From positions 113,917,501 to 113,981,500 of the forward strand of contig CM032233.1 in NCBI GenBank assembly GCA_019009955.1: 64,000 nt of DNA. Direction: 5' to 3'. The first letter of the stretch is position 1. Each line of letters begins with the position of its first letter. A program made the translations under genes and the position numbers. Below, one piece after another: positions 33,205 through 44,230 of the stretch. Below the pieces are notes generated by a model, which made no database searches, had not been told where the DNA came from, and worked only from the letters and a program-made list of their open reading frames with translations. This stretch comes from Riptortus pedestris. Lineage: Eukaryota > Arthropoda > Insecta > Hemiptera > Alydidae.

Positions 33205-33325
33205 TAAAAGCTTTTGAGGTTGTACTCATGACTCATGATGAGATTTTTGAAAAAGTTTTGAAATGTCCATCGATCCTACCCAGGAGATGGTGACAATGAG
33301 GTAGTTGCCAAAACTATAATATATA
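33205..33325 (+). mobile_element. HINE-like 5' fragment 17
   Basis: GCTTTTGAGGTTGTACTCAT, AAATGTCCATCGATCCTACC, GGAGATGGTGACAATGAGG, ending just at the microsatellite slot. It begins 20 bp after the end of element 16, in the same orientation. Confidence 0.7.
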
Positions 33326-33477
33326 TTCTTGAAGTGTGACGGTAGGGCGAAACGGTTCTTCTTGGCGGAACCTATGTAAAAGGGCGATTAAATAAACATT
33401 AACTTTGAAGACACGAAGCTGTTTCTGGGCTATTATTTCCATACCTTACATGACATATTAATACGGCTTCATGACTG

Positions 33478-33690
33478 TTTGAATTGACGGATCCGACAAT
33501 GAATGCTCTTCCGGGCCAGATACGGAAGGTAAATAAGCACGATGGCGAATGTTGGCTTTCTTGAGCCGAGAGCCGATCGGTCCGTTATTGATGGAACTAT
33601 TGTTCAGTTAAAGCAGAATGAGAGTGACCGTTTTTTCGAACTGAGCCTTCTCCACAATAGTTGTCGATTATTAGGAGCTATTTGATAACA
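33478..33690 (+). repeat. Dispersed repeat F, copy 2
   Basis: Counterpart of 31370-31595. It contains GGATCCGACAATGAATG, ATACGGAAGGTAAATAAG and GGAACTATTGTTCAGT. Confidence 0.65.
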
Positions 33691-33870
33691 ATGGCCTTGC
33701 CGTAACCATAGAGGGTAGAATACTTCAAGGAGTCTGCGCCAACTCCTTCACTATTGTCTCCCCTCTTGCCTCCAGATTCTTTGCTCCCCTCAAGAATTAT
33801 TTACTCCAGATGATATATACACATAGACATCTGAAATATTTCAAAGTATTTTTAGCGTTTTAGCTGATTT

Positions 33871-33955
33871 GAGCAGATTTATCTTAAGGGAAATCTGCTA
33901 TTGAAGTTGTGCTCATAACTCGGTGTTTGACATATTTCCTCAAATTTCCACGGAG
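33871..33955 (+). mobile_element. HINE-like 5' fragment 18
   Basis: GAGCAGATTTATCTTAAGGG, AAATCTGCTATTGAAGTTGT, GCTCATAACTCGG, CTCAAATTTCCACGGA. Only the first ~85 bp of an element remain. Confidence 0.65.
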
Positions 33956-34889
33956 TAGAAGCTGAAACTCAATATGATTTGAGTTTGCAAGGAGGGCTAC
34001 AATCTCTTTCCCTCACCTCGTTTTTAGAGTATAAATTAAATTATTTTTGGGGTGTCACTGTTATTTATTTACATCAGGTATATAAATTACTAGAAAATAT
34101 GTTTTTTAATGTTTTAAACCAATTATTTAAGTTAAGCAATGTTGATGCTGAAGCGGGAGCGGAAGTTGTCGGGAGGCTAACACAGTTAATTGTGTTAACT
34201 TATTTCCTGTGAAATGATGGAATTGAATTCTACACAAATTTACTAATATGTATATAACTAACCTCACAATCTCGGATTTGTTTCTGACAGGAAATATGTA
34301 CATTATAGATAATGTTTAATTATTTTAAATGCTAGTCATGATTATGACTTGAATAATTCATGGTGTGTCAAACAGTGGAGAGGGATTGACTAGGGACTTA
34401 TTTTCATTTATTCTTCCAAACTAAAATTTCTATTCTATAAATCTCCTACCAGACCCTTACACGAAAACAATACACCCAGACGGGAAGTGTTAGGAGTACA
34501 CATTGAAGCCATAACTAAACTTTTGAAGTTTTAACGAGGTTAAGAATTGTCTATTACGACTGACTCACACTTACTGAAGAAGAGGGGCTCTACTGCCAAC
34601 ACTGTAACTGTGGACTTACTATAAAATATATACTAACTGACTGCTATTTAAGGACTCACATAGACCTACCATACATTTTGAATTAATTACTACATGACCG
34701 TAGCCCGTATATAGACCGCGTATTACACTACTTGAAACATAACAACATTTTCAAAAAATTATAATGTAGTACAATACTGAAAATATTTGCAGAAATGAGC
34801 ATACTTACGTAAAATAATAAATTTATTATAGGAATTTAACTGATTCGTCGCTAATCGCCCCATCGCGAAATGCGATTATTGTAAGAATA
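33956..34889. other. AT-rich stretch without a recognised gene
   Basis: No supported feature. Confidence 0.5.
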
Positions 34890-34985
34890 AGTAAAAACAT
34901 TGAAGCCTTGCCAAAAATAAATAAAAAATACCATCATCATTAAGCATCTAATGATTACCCGACCGAAGCCGGGGTACCTTAGCTA

Positions 34986-34987
<2 letters not shown>
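34890..34987 (-). repeat. Composite repeat E, end fragment
   Basis: The minus strand reads ACTAGCTAAGGTACCCCGGC, TTCGGTCGGG, then TGATGGTATTTTT and GGCAAGGCTT, the same order as the start of the copies at 50526 and 52339. It abuts an (AT)n tract. Confidence 0.65.

Positions 34988-35024
<37 letters not shown>
34987..35024. repeat. (AT)n microsatellite
   Basis: TA run with composite repeat E on one side and HINE-like sequence on the other. Confidence 0.95.
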
Positions 35025-35028
<4 letters not shown>

Positions 35029-35240
35029 CACACGGTTGTCTGTTACAGATCTAGCGGTTTTTTTCAAACAATTCAACAATTAAAATTATTTTTATTCGAT
35101 CGCTACCTAACTCGATTTATAAGCGTTTCAAATAAAACTAAAGATGCTGTTCGTTCACAATTTTAATAGTTTAATAAAAAATATAACTTCATGAGCACAA
35201 CATCAAGGAAGCCCATAAGGGAAATTTGGTCTATTAGACA
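35025..35240. mobile_element. Decayed HINE-like mosaic
   Basis: The plus-strand part has GGTTGTCTGTTACAGATC, TAGCGG, GATCGCTACCTAACTCGAT, AAGCGTTTC. The minus-strand part at 35185-35240 has TTCATGAGCACAACATCAA and CATAAGGGAAATTTG. A core with mixed orientation and no hairpin. Confidence 0.5.
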
Positions 35241-36556
35241 GGATTAGTATGCTCATGGTGTAGGTATACTTCTTCCTGCTATATTTCATAATACTTCTTA
35301 ATGTAATTAATTAAAACGAAATTTAGTGAGTAAATTAATTAATACAAACATAAAACATAGATAAAGATAAATGTTTAATAAGCGTCAATTTTTTAGGACT
35401 GTTTTCTATACTATCCTAAAAATCATATCTAAACGATCCGGGTTTCTTTCTAATTAACCGGATGCAATCAACATGCTCATTCAACCCATAGGTAGTAATT
35501 AAACCTCTATTAAATGGAATTCAATACGTGAGTAAATTATTAATTCAATTATTAGTTATTCAGATAAGTTGAAACGTTTGGATTTAGTGAAGCAAAACGA
35601 TATAAAAACATTGATCAACAGCGCTAATGGCTTAAATTCATATTGATAGTTTTGCTCGTACCCCTTAAACGACAAAAGCAAAATCTAAAAATTGGTTTAA
35701 TATTTGAAAACTATTGAAGACTAAACATATTGTGATATGTATTGCTGTTAACTAATAATTTTCAGTAATTCATAATTGACGCAATTATTTCTTTTTTAAG
35801 ATATATGACTAAATTAAGTTGATTTGGCTTTCTTCGTCCTTTTTTCAGAATCGATTGAGTTAAATTTATTTTTCTGTAATCGTTGAATAATGGTAAAATT
35901 ACTAAACTGAAATGAGTGAAGAAAGTGAAACATTTTGCAAAAGTAATAATAATAGTGATTACTTTCTTCACTAGTGAAGAAAGTGAATTGCCTTCTTAAT
36001 TAGTAATAAGTATAAATTAAAAAATAATTTGAAGTTGGAAATTAAATGTTTTTAAATGTTTGTTAACATTGTAAGAATTTATTTTAACAAAATAAATTGA
36101 AATGCGAATGAATTATTGGTGGAAATAATCAATATATTTTAAAATTTAAATATAATAATAATTACCTTCCTTGTTTATAACCTGCAATTGTTTATAACTG
36201 CACTACTTCACAATCATCACTAGTCGTTTTATAACTTTGCTTATAACCTTTCACAACCATGCTTATAACCTACCAACAACATACCATAATCTTCACAACA
36301 TCCTAATTTTGTTCATATTCTGGTTAGATCTGATCATGTATTACACGATTACAGAAAAACGGGTAAACGTTTCACTCGAGTTGTAAAATGATCTACTTTC
36401 GTCACTTGTATAATAAATAACTATTATACTATTAAACTTTCTCGTCACTTCAGAATGGGTCAATTTTCAACTGCTATTAGTTAATTAAAGTTATTGAGGT
36501 ATTTGAACATCTCTAGGAGTATTGAACTCCTGCTTGCTGTGACTTCCCTCTATTGC
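35241..36556. other. AT-rich stretch without a recognised gene
   Basis: Contains short motif doublings such as CTTCACTAGTGAAG (35967 area), but no gene. Confidence 0.5.
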
Positions 36557-37566
36557 GTCTTAAGGCAAATCAGCTATTGAGGTCGTACTCGTGACACGAT
36601 TTTCGAAAAACTTCCTCAAATGTCCATCGATGCTACCAAGGAGATGACAAAAATGAGGTCCGTTCAAAATTTTATGAAAATATATAAATTTAGATATTTG
36701 TCTGTTAACGCTCTAGCAGTCGTAATTTTTGTTTGATCGTAACCAAAATCGATATGTAAACATTTTATGCAAAACTCAAGATCATCAGAAATCAGGCAGG
36801 GTTTGGGGGGAGAATTTCGAAAATTCTTAATATCTCCGTTTTTATGGGTCGGATCGAAACATTGTATAGAACCAATCTTATTGCAAATGTAATGTTCTAT
36901 AAAAGTTGTTATGTACATTTTCTCACTATCTTTAGTACTAACCGAGTTATTTGCATTTTTTAGTTTTGGGCTTTCAAAAACCCCCACTTCTACTCATGTC
37001 ATATTAACAATAAGCTGTTATATCATGAACCACTTCATTCCCACGTTAAATACCAAGTATGGTTTACATTACTTTGCACTTTGCGAACTTTTACTTTGCG
37101 AGATACATGTAAACATGATGTGATGACGTCATCAATTAAGAGTTTTCGCTCTTTACCCGAAAATGTTTATTTTATCTATACCTTACTCGATATTTAACCG
37201 TTTAAGTCGACACTAAAGATTGTATTTGCTCTTGGCTGAAATCGGGTGCAGAATAGTGAGTCTCTAGAGAGGGGGGAATTCGAAAATTCAAGATATTTCC
37301 GTTATTATGAGTCGTATCATAAAATGTTATATAACCAATCTTGTTAAGATGTTGATATTCTAAAATTGTTGTTTTATGCATGTTTTCTTAACTCAAGTAT
37401 TAAGCGAGTTATTCGCACTTTCTTGTTTTCAAACCCCCTAACTTCTAATCATCCGTTTTTTTCCCCATAGAAATAGAAAATATGTGGTGAGAGGAGATCT
37501 CAAGTGTGATATACCATCACATGGGAAATCTGCTTAGTTTACGCACCCCCTGCGTGACAGACTTTT
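36557..37566 (+). mobile_element. HINE-like element 20, long type
   Basis: The 5' tip has decayed to CGTCTTAAGGCAAATCAGCT. The body has two modules in tandem: 36720-37010 and 37160-37460, each with CTCGATATTTAACCG or equivalent, GGCTGAAATCGG, G-run, GAATTTCG or GAATTCG, CCGTT.TTATG, ACCAATCTT and CAAACCCCC. The end is GGGAAATCTGCTTAG, ACGCACCCCCTGCGTGACAGAC. The slot holds only a short ATATATAAATTTAG. Confidence 0.85.
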
Positions 37567-37595
37567 ATACATATTCCGTCCATTTTCTAATCAAT

Positions 37596-37650
37596 AAGCA
37601 GTCAGATTTCCAATACAATGGCTTTTATATTAAGTATTAATTATATTGGC
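37596..37650 (+). repeat. 55-bp direct repeat, left copy
   Basis: AAGCAGTCAGATTTCCAA, GGCTTTTAT, GTATTAATTATATTG recur at 38086-38140 with a few differences. The two copies bracket a HINE type-B 3' half. Confidence 0.9.
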
Positions 37651-37654
37651 GCAT

Positions 37655-38079
37655 GCATGCATATATGTCCTGTTGACCCCCCCCCCCGTCTTAAGTTCTT
37701 CAACTACTAAAATTTGAGTGATTGAGACAACAAATATTCTGATTAATTATAAATTACAGTGCTAGATGTAGTAAATATTTTGTCAATAAAATTAATATGT
37801 TATAATCAGATATATTTCAGTAATTGTTTTTCATTCCGGTGAAGAATATTTTTATCTATCTGTTCAGGTCTCAGAGGTTGGCAGACCTGTTTGTTTACAT
37901 TTTAGACCCATTGCGTTGGGAGGTTATTAAAATTTACAGAAAGATTTCTCATTACCGTTTGTATTTACTCACTTACTATTCAAGGTGGTGTAAAGTGTTA
38001 CCTGTATGTAGATGTATATATTGCGAAATTTCAAGAGGGAAATCTGCTTAATTTACGCAGCCCCTGCGTGACTGACTTT
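37655..38079 (+). mobile_element. HINE-like type-B 3' half between direct repeats
   Basis: Begins in the type-B region just before the C-run (GTCCTGTTGACCCC) and runs through GGTTGGCAGACCTGTTTGTT to GGGAAATCTGCTTAATTTACG, CAGCCCCTGCGTGACTGAC before T4. The 5' half, slot and core module are missing. Confidence 0.82.
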
Positions 38080-38085
38080 TATTTT

Positions 38086-38140
38086 AAGCAGTCAGATTTC
38101 CAACATAATGGCTTTTATGTTAGGTATTAATTATATTGAC
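38086..38140 (+). repeat. 55-bp direct repeat, right copy
   Basis: Partner of 37596-37650, starting 7 bp after the HINE 3' terminus. Confidence 0.9.
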
Positions 38141-38698
38141 GTACTGGAAACATACATTGTTTACTCTCCTCAGGATAATTGACCTTGAACATGAATAGGT
38201 CAAGTAGTTTATAAGTAACTTCTGAAAATACCAGCTATAGCTAGTGACAGCCTTTAAACGGGAGCATTAGCAAATTTGTGGAGCGTTTGACAGATTGTAC
38301 TAGAAGACGGATGTTGGGAGTGGATGTTTATGTTGTTGGACAGAACAAGGGAAGGGCCTGCGTTGATGTGAAAGAGTAGGTCCGACTAGATGGGGTGGGG
38401 GGGGGGTCGAAGTGTCCGGGTGTCCAAGGGGTAATATATGGCTGTAGTAGCTCCCAGCGACAGAGGGCATCTAGCTGACCTCCCCTCTGCACTTGGTGTT
38501 AAATTAGCCGTAACAGCCGCAATCTACCCTAGCCCAGAGCTCCAGCCACAGCCAGCCCACACCCTCTAGCACACACTCACCATGTACGCTTTAGTTACTC
38601 TTCAATCAGAACAAGATGAATATTTTAATGAACCTAAATTGAATTGAAACTAACACACTAATGATCGAGCCTATTCTCTCAGATAAAATCCCCTTTAA
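38141..38698. other. Unassigned stretch with GC-richer part
   Basis: 38370-38580 contains a G-run and a C-rich segment with many CCAGCC/CAGCCCAC motifs; no gene recognised. Confidence 0.45.
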
Positions 38699-38818
38699 AG
38701 CAGATTGCCCTTAAGGGAAATCAGCTATTGAGGTTGTACTCATGACGCGATTTTCAAAATTTTTCTTCAAATGTCCATCGATCCTACCCAGGAGATAACG
38801 AAAATGAGGCCCGTTCAC

Positions 38819-38886
<68 letters not shown>
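38699..38886 (+). mobile_element. HINE-like 5' fragment 21 with long (AT)n
   Basis: Starts AGCAGATTGCCCTTAAGGG, proceeds to GAGGCCCGTTCACAAT and a 64-bp AT tract (38822-38885), then ends. Nothing downstream of the slot is HINE-like. Confidence 0.85.
38822..38885. repeat. (AT)n microsatellite
   Basis: Pure TA run; it forms the truncation border of HINE fragment 21. Confidence 0.95.
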
Positions 38887-38887
<1 letters not shown>

Positions 38888-39179
38888 ATATATGTTATTT
38901 CATTTTGTGCAATTTGTGACTTTTGAACGGTAGCATTAGCAATGACAGTCTTTAAACGGGTCCTAATTAATTAACTTTGTTATCAGAGTGTGTACCTTGA
39001 ATTTATAATTGTATATTGTTGTTATCCTAAATAAAAATCATTTAAACTTTGTGCACTTTTTTGTGTGCAAATTTATAATTGAAAAATAAAATTAAAATTC
39101 AACAAGTTTCAGCCATTAAGTATTAATGGTTGCTGGTATTTAGTTATAGTGGTAGTATTAATGGTTACTGGTATTTAGT

Positions 39180-39375
39180 CTAGTTATCTTTTATGTACTA
39201 TATTTTACTATTTACACTATAATGTTTTTTTTTTGTTTTTCTTTATTGTCATATTATTGCTGATCTCAAGAACTTGGATTTAATTATTTATTTAAATAGA
39301 CAGAATTGTTATTTTTTTATTTAATTTGTACAAGATGTAAATCTTTAATAAATAAATATATATTCTATTCTATTC
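39180..39375 (+). mobile_element. 5'-truncated LINE-type insertion with target duplication
   Basis: TGGTTACTGGTATTTAGT at 39162-39179 recurs as TGGTTACTGGTATTTTAGT at 39376-39394, a 17-19 bp duplication. The insert is AT-rich, ends AATAAATAAATATAT followed by a (ATTCT)n tail, and has no inverted repeats. This is the pattern of target-primed reverse transcription. Only 196 bp of 3' sequence is present, with no coding remnant, so the LINE clade cannot be named. Confidence 0.8.
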
Positions 39376-39394
39376 TGGTTACTGGTATTTTAGT

Positions 39395-39758
39395 TTTCAT
39401 TTTGAGCTATTATTAGACCCCTTCACCACTCCCAGATAATCTACAATGTTACTTATCATATCGTGTCTAGCTTAGGTTTTAGTATTTTTTACATAGGATT
39501 ATTACTAATAGTTTTTTTTTTTTATTTTAATTTATTAAGAAAATTACATTCTGAATTTAAATGCATTTGGTAATATGACACTGCATAATCGTCCTCCACC
39601 ACTCTCGACAGAAGCTACACCCCTTCACCACAATGAGAGGAGCTTCCCCTTGCCTAGCAAGGAAGTCAAGAGGTATGGAGGAATGGGATACCGCTTCACT
39701 TAACTTCTGTAGAAGATCTCGGGGCCATTGTCTCCATTAGTAGTTGAGAAATATAAAA
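39395..39758. other. Unassigned stretch
   Basis: No supported feature. Confidence 0.5.
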
Positions 39759-40208
39759 GTCCGTCACGTAGGGGCTGCGTAAACTTAGCAGATTTCACAC
39801 GTGAAGTTTTACAATAGAGAAATCTGCATACTAGTAAAAGTAGTATAAGTTACGGAAACGGCCGAACTAGCTTTCGGGGGATACTTACGAAGAGACCCGA
39901 CATCAGCCGATCTCATCCCGCGCATCCTTAATAAAAATGAAAATATCTCGGTTAATATTCAAGATAGAGAATAAATGTATATAACAGTATTTATAGTAAA
40001 TTTAATTTTCAATATGATTAGTTCTATAAAAGTTTTCGATCCGACGTATAGTAACGAAGATATTTCGAATTTTCGAAACTCCCCCTCTTAACCCCTCCCA
40101 CTAGCCATTAACGAACTTGATCTTTTTTTTTTTGCATAAAACAATTAAATATCGAGTTTGATAACGATCAAACTAAAAATTATGACCGCTAGAGCATTAA
40201 CAGACACA

Positions 40209-40292
<84 letters not shown>

Positions 40293-40405
40293 ATTTTGAA
40301 CGGACCTCATTTTCGTTATCTCCTGCGTAGGTTCGATGCACATTTGAAGACATTTTTCGAAAATCGCGTCACGAGAACTACCCCAATAGCTGAGGGAAAT
40401 CTGCT
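39759..40405 (-). mobile_element. HINE-like element 22, type A
   Basis: The minus-strand 5' end is AGCAGATTTCCCTCAGCTATT: the palindrome has lost its central TTAA by deletion. The 3' end at 39759 is TACGCAGCCCCTACGTGACGGAC after T-run. GCAGATTTCTCTATTGTAAA pairs with the subterminal AAATCTGC. The slot is (CA)n plus (TA)n. Confidence 0.88.
40204..40288. repeat. (CA)n/(TA)n microsatellite inside HINE-like element 22
   Basis: About 20 CA units followed by about 20 TA units, after GCATTAACAGACA. Confidence 0.95.
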
Positions 40406-40849
40406 AAAACAGAATGTTAAGTAGACTGCATACCTGTGTTTGATTCCTGTTTAGTTTACAAACTCCCATCAAGGAGGTCTAACATCCTTTTCCAAATCGG
40501 TGGATGAAACATAAAAGCCCATGTTATCTCTAGCACGAGAAATGATGGCTGTTCTAAAAGGTGCGTCGTGGATGTGACTTGGTCGGGTTAGACACCTAAA
40601 ACTATAGGACAAGCTGTCTCGAGGAGAACTGCCCTTTGAAGTCTGTCCGCCGCTCTGATCCTTCCCCTCGCTCCTTCATCTTTCATCCATTCATTTCAGA
40701 AACTTTTCTGTTCGAGCCTCTCCTTTGCCCCTTATTTGCAACGCCCCAGGATGTGGCCCTGTCATGAGTCACTGATAGCAAACACACACACACAAAGGTG
40801 TCAAACAACCTGTAAATGGTGCACAAAAAACTAAACATATTGTAGAATA
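40406..40849. other. Unassigned stretch
   Basis: No recognised gene; a short CACACACACA run near 40785. Confidence 0.5.
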
Positions 40850-41657
40850 TCGGTCACGCAGGGGCTGCGTAAACTAAGCAGATTTCCCTCGTGAAGATTA
40901 ATAATAGATAAACCTACATACTGCTAACACACCACCGTGAATATTGAGTGAATAAATACAAACGGTAATAAGAAATATTTCCCCTGCCGGCGGGTAGCGT
41001 CTCAAATATAAACAAAAATGTCTGCCAACTGCTCAGCGGAAAGAAAAACAATTAATAAAATATATCTGAATATAACATATTCATTTTATTGAAAACTATT
41101 TAATATATCTAGTACTGTAATTTATAATGAATAAGAATAATTTTTATTTCAATCACTCTAGTTTTAGTAATTCAAGAACAAAAGAAGGGCAGGGGGGATC
41201 AACACAACGTATTTGCATATATCTCAGGAAGTAAAAGTTCAATGAAAACAGTATTTACAGTTCGTTATGAAAAGGTTCATGATATATCAGCTTATTACTA
41301 ATATGACTTGAGTATGAGTTTACTGAAAGCCGAAAACAATAAAATCCCAATATCTCGTTTAGTATTCGTGATACAGAAAATATGTATAGAACTACATTTA
41401 TAGATCTTTCAATTTTCAATAAAATTGGTTCTTTAAATTCTTCGATCCGACGTATAGTAACGGACATATGTAGAATTTTCGAAATTTCCTACTCCACCCC
41501 CCCCTCCCCATACATTTCATATATATCAAATTTTGAACGGATCTCATTTTCTTCTCCTAGCTATGATCGATGGACATTTGAAGAAATTTTTTTTTGGAAA
41601 AATCATCAGGAGTACAACCTTAATAGGTGATTTCCCTGCTGATATAGGGAAATCTGA
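40850..41657 (-). mobile_element. HINE-like element 23, type B, core deleted
   Basis: The 3' end at 40850 has TTACGCAGCCCCTGCGTGAC and GAGGGAAATCTGC. The type-B half is complete. The core is deleted between the variable C-run at 41500 and a short TATATATGAAATG at the slot. The 5' part resumes at TTTGAACGGATCTC and ends ATCAGATTTCCCTATATCAG at 41657, with a changed palindrome centre. Confidence 0.83.
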
Positions 41658-42357
41658 TAAAATGCAGAGGAAAAAAAGGCGAAATTAAACAGGTTTATAA
41701 TGCTTGTTTGTATTTATTTATGTCTTAACAGATTTTCACCTTAGCCCCCAGAAGTCATTCTGTAGTAAAGAACATATAGACACTTTCATTTTCCGTTTTA
41801 TTTTCGAGAGAAGGTGAAGGATATTATTAAAAGTTCAGTTATTGGAAAGGAAACAATAAGGAGGTGGTGGAATAAATCAGACTAAAGACAGGACAAAGGA
41901 GTCGGGGGAGCTTTCTCAGTAATCATGTGGCCTGAGGGCGACAAACTTCTCTTAATAAGGGCAACTTCTTTCCGGGCGGCCACCGGCTAGCCACATTTCA
42001 ACAATGGCCATTTATAATAGACTCTGCTCGATCCCATATAAATCAGTTAGCCCTAGCCGCCGGCCACCCCTCACACTTCCACCTAGCTTACCTATCATTA
42101 GCACTTCCTACTAACAAATTACTTATTAAGATATTTCCATTTTGGTGAAACAAAACATATGGCTTCTACCCAACAGCCAGCTACCGATGGCCAGAAGAAA
42201 TAATAGAGTTTATTTGAAAATGTATTAGATTAGGTAAGAAAAGAATAGCAACTTGGAATGTCACTTAGAACAGGATCACTATCGGCATCTTGACCATGAC
42301 TAATCAGTCATATTTAAAATAAAACCCCCTCGAATGAAATATGATCTGATATATGTC
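41658..42357. other. Unassigned stretch
   Basis: A GC-richer patch near 41900-42090; no gene recognised. Confidence 0.5.
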
Positions 42358-43355
42358 TTAACAGATATCCCTTAGGGGAAATCCGCTATTGAAGTTGTAT
42401 CATGATGGGATTTTCAATAAATGTCTTCAAATGTCCATCGATCCTACCCTGGAGATAACAATTTTTTGTTAATTTAACAATTTTTGTCTGATCGTTACCA
42501 AACTCGATATTTGATCGTTTTATGTAAATATAAGATCAAGTTCGCTAACGGCTAAAATCGGATAAGGGGGGGGGGGGGGTTAATAGGTGGGATTTTTGAA
42601 AATTTGAAATATTTCCGTTACTATACGTCGAATCGAAAAAAGTGCATAGAATCAATCTTATTGCAATTTAAATGCAAATTTGATTAAATTTATTCTTTAT
42701 CTTGAATATTAACCGAAATATTTGCATTTTTCAGCCTACAGCAAACCCCCACTTCTAGTCATGTTACATAAACAATAGTATGTTATATAACAAACTACTT
42801 TATTCGGAGCTCTAATACCAAATAATGTTTTCAAGATACCTTTTCTGGTTCTAGTGACTCCGTGACCCTCCCCCCTGTCTTAAGTTCTTGGATTACTAAA
42901 ATTTGATTGATTGAGGTCTAATCGTTAGCAAACGATATTTAAACGTTTCATGTAAAAGTGAAAATCAAGTTGGTTACCGGGTAAAATCTGGCAAGTAGAA
43001 GGGAGGGTTTAGAGGTGGAGAATTTTGAAAATTCGAAATATCTCCACTATTATACTTCGGATCGAAAAACTGTATAGAACCAATCTTATTGCAAATGTAA
43101 TTTCTAAAACGTTATTACATACATATTCTCTCTATGATGAATATTAACCAAGATATTTGAATATTTTGCGTTTTTTTTCTTCAGTAAACGAACTCTTAAC
43201 TCATGTCATATTAAAGCAAAGCTGTTATATTATGAAGCACTTTATCTGAAGCCTAAATACCAAATATGGCTCTTATTGAACTTTTACGTTTTGAGATAAA
43301 TGCAAATACGTGGGAAATCTACTTAATTATCCTCACCCCCTGCGCGACGGATTTT
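42358..43355 (+). mobile_element. HINE-like element 24, B/C chimera
   Basis: Starts AACAGATATCCCTTAGGGGA. Core and type-B marker (CTCCCCCCTGTCTTAAGTTC, then GATTGATTGAGG) run to about 42915. The sequence then restarts at a core module (TCTAATCGTTAGCAAACGAT, CGTTTCATG) and finishes as type C (CTTTTACGTTTTGAGATAAA, TGCAAATACGTGGG) with CACCCCCTGCGCGACGGAT. The microsatellite slot has no AT repeat. Confidence 0.8.
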
Positions 43356-43619
43356 GAATTTTCCCATACCTATATTCTGAAATAATATATGAGGGGTTCC
43401 TCAAAGCACTCCAATTACTATAGAATGCAGACAATGCAATCCAATATCCTCCTACAAAATTACCAACGCACTCTTCAATCTATCCAACGTGTCCCACGAC
43501 AACGTTTCTTTGCCCAAACTTTCCTTTTGCCCAACCTCACACCAAAACCGTTTAACAGAAATTCCATTCACTCCTCCCCGGGCGCCTAAATCCCTTGAAT
43601 GATACTCTATACTCTAGAC
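43356..43619. other. Unassigned stretch left of the second hAT piece
   Basis: An open frame at 43389-43589 shows no recognised domain. The last 8 bases, CTCTAGAC (43612-43619), look like a hAT target site. Confidence 0.45.
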
Positions 43620-44230
43620 CAGGTATGGGTAACCTTTGATATGTTGCGGGCCAAACTTTATTTCGCAAATACGTTCCCGGGCCGCTTTTAAAAGTAGTGC
43701 ATTTTAAAGTAGTGATCATAATTTTTAACCATAAATATCAGACATGAAATTATAATGACAATGTAATTATAATACAATTTATTAAAATAACAAAATAAAA
43801 TGAAAAAAAATAGGTACAACATTATAATTGAATCGTAAAATTTGGAATTATTACAAACAACGAAAGTTAAATAGCGACAACGAGCTTGAATTTGGGAAAC
43901 TAATCCATCGATGTTTGGATTAATTCCACTGATAGAAAGACGAAAAGAATTTTCCAAATTATCATCAGTCAGCCTTGTACGGTGTTCTGATTTATTAACT
44001 TTCATCAATGAAAAAAATTGTTTGCATTTATAAGTACTGCCAAACGCACAAATCTCTTCTTATCTTCCAAATTTGAAGTAAATAGTGTAATATATTTGTT
44101 TAATTCAGTTTTTCTTAATGTCTCGAGGGACGGATCAAACCTTAAAGTGGGCACATGGTTGTCCACATATGCTTTAGACACACCCAGAAGATAAAAGCTG
44201 CAGTAGACAAGCGATTGCCTCAAGAATTAG
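43620..44230 (-). mobile_element. hAT-type transposon remnant, related to 626-1190
   Basis: One terminus is present: CAGGTATGGGTAACCTTTGA at 43620, a Charlie-type hAT end, preceded by CTCTAGAC, which fits the nTCTAGAn target consensus known for such elements. The opposite terminus is not found, so the copy is truncated near 44230. Minus-strand sequence parallels 626-1190 through the transposase tail and the A/T-rich 3' UTR. Confidence 0.75.
43688..44223 (-). pseudogene. hAT transposase C-terminal pseudogene
   Basis: Two overlapping minus frames. The upstream one (to 44005) reads RFDPSLETLRKTELNKY, then KKRFVRLAVLINANNFF; the downstream one reads MKVNKSEHRTRLTDDNLENS then ISGINPNIDGLVSQIQA. 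A frameshift near 44005 separates them. A deletion of about 20 bp relative to the copy at 789-929 removes the VSH-stop, so the frame runs on into AT-rich UTR. The RLTD-type segment is the hAT C-terminal dimerisation tail. No catalytic residues are present. Confidence 0.7.

Noticed and set aside
35967..35985. CTTCACTAGTGAAG palindrome as a regulatory site
   Set aside because: Short, isolated, and within AT-rich DNA with similar nearby words; no supporting context.
37640..37700. GCATGCATGC and the C-run as a regulatory element
   Set aside because: The C-run is part of the type-B HINE sequence (also at 25347 and 49850); the alternating motif is short.
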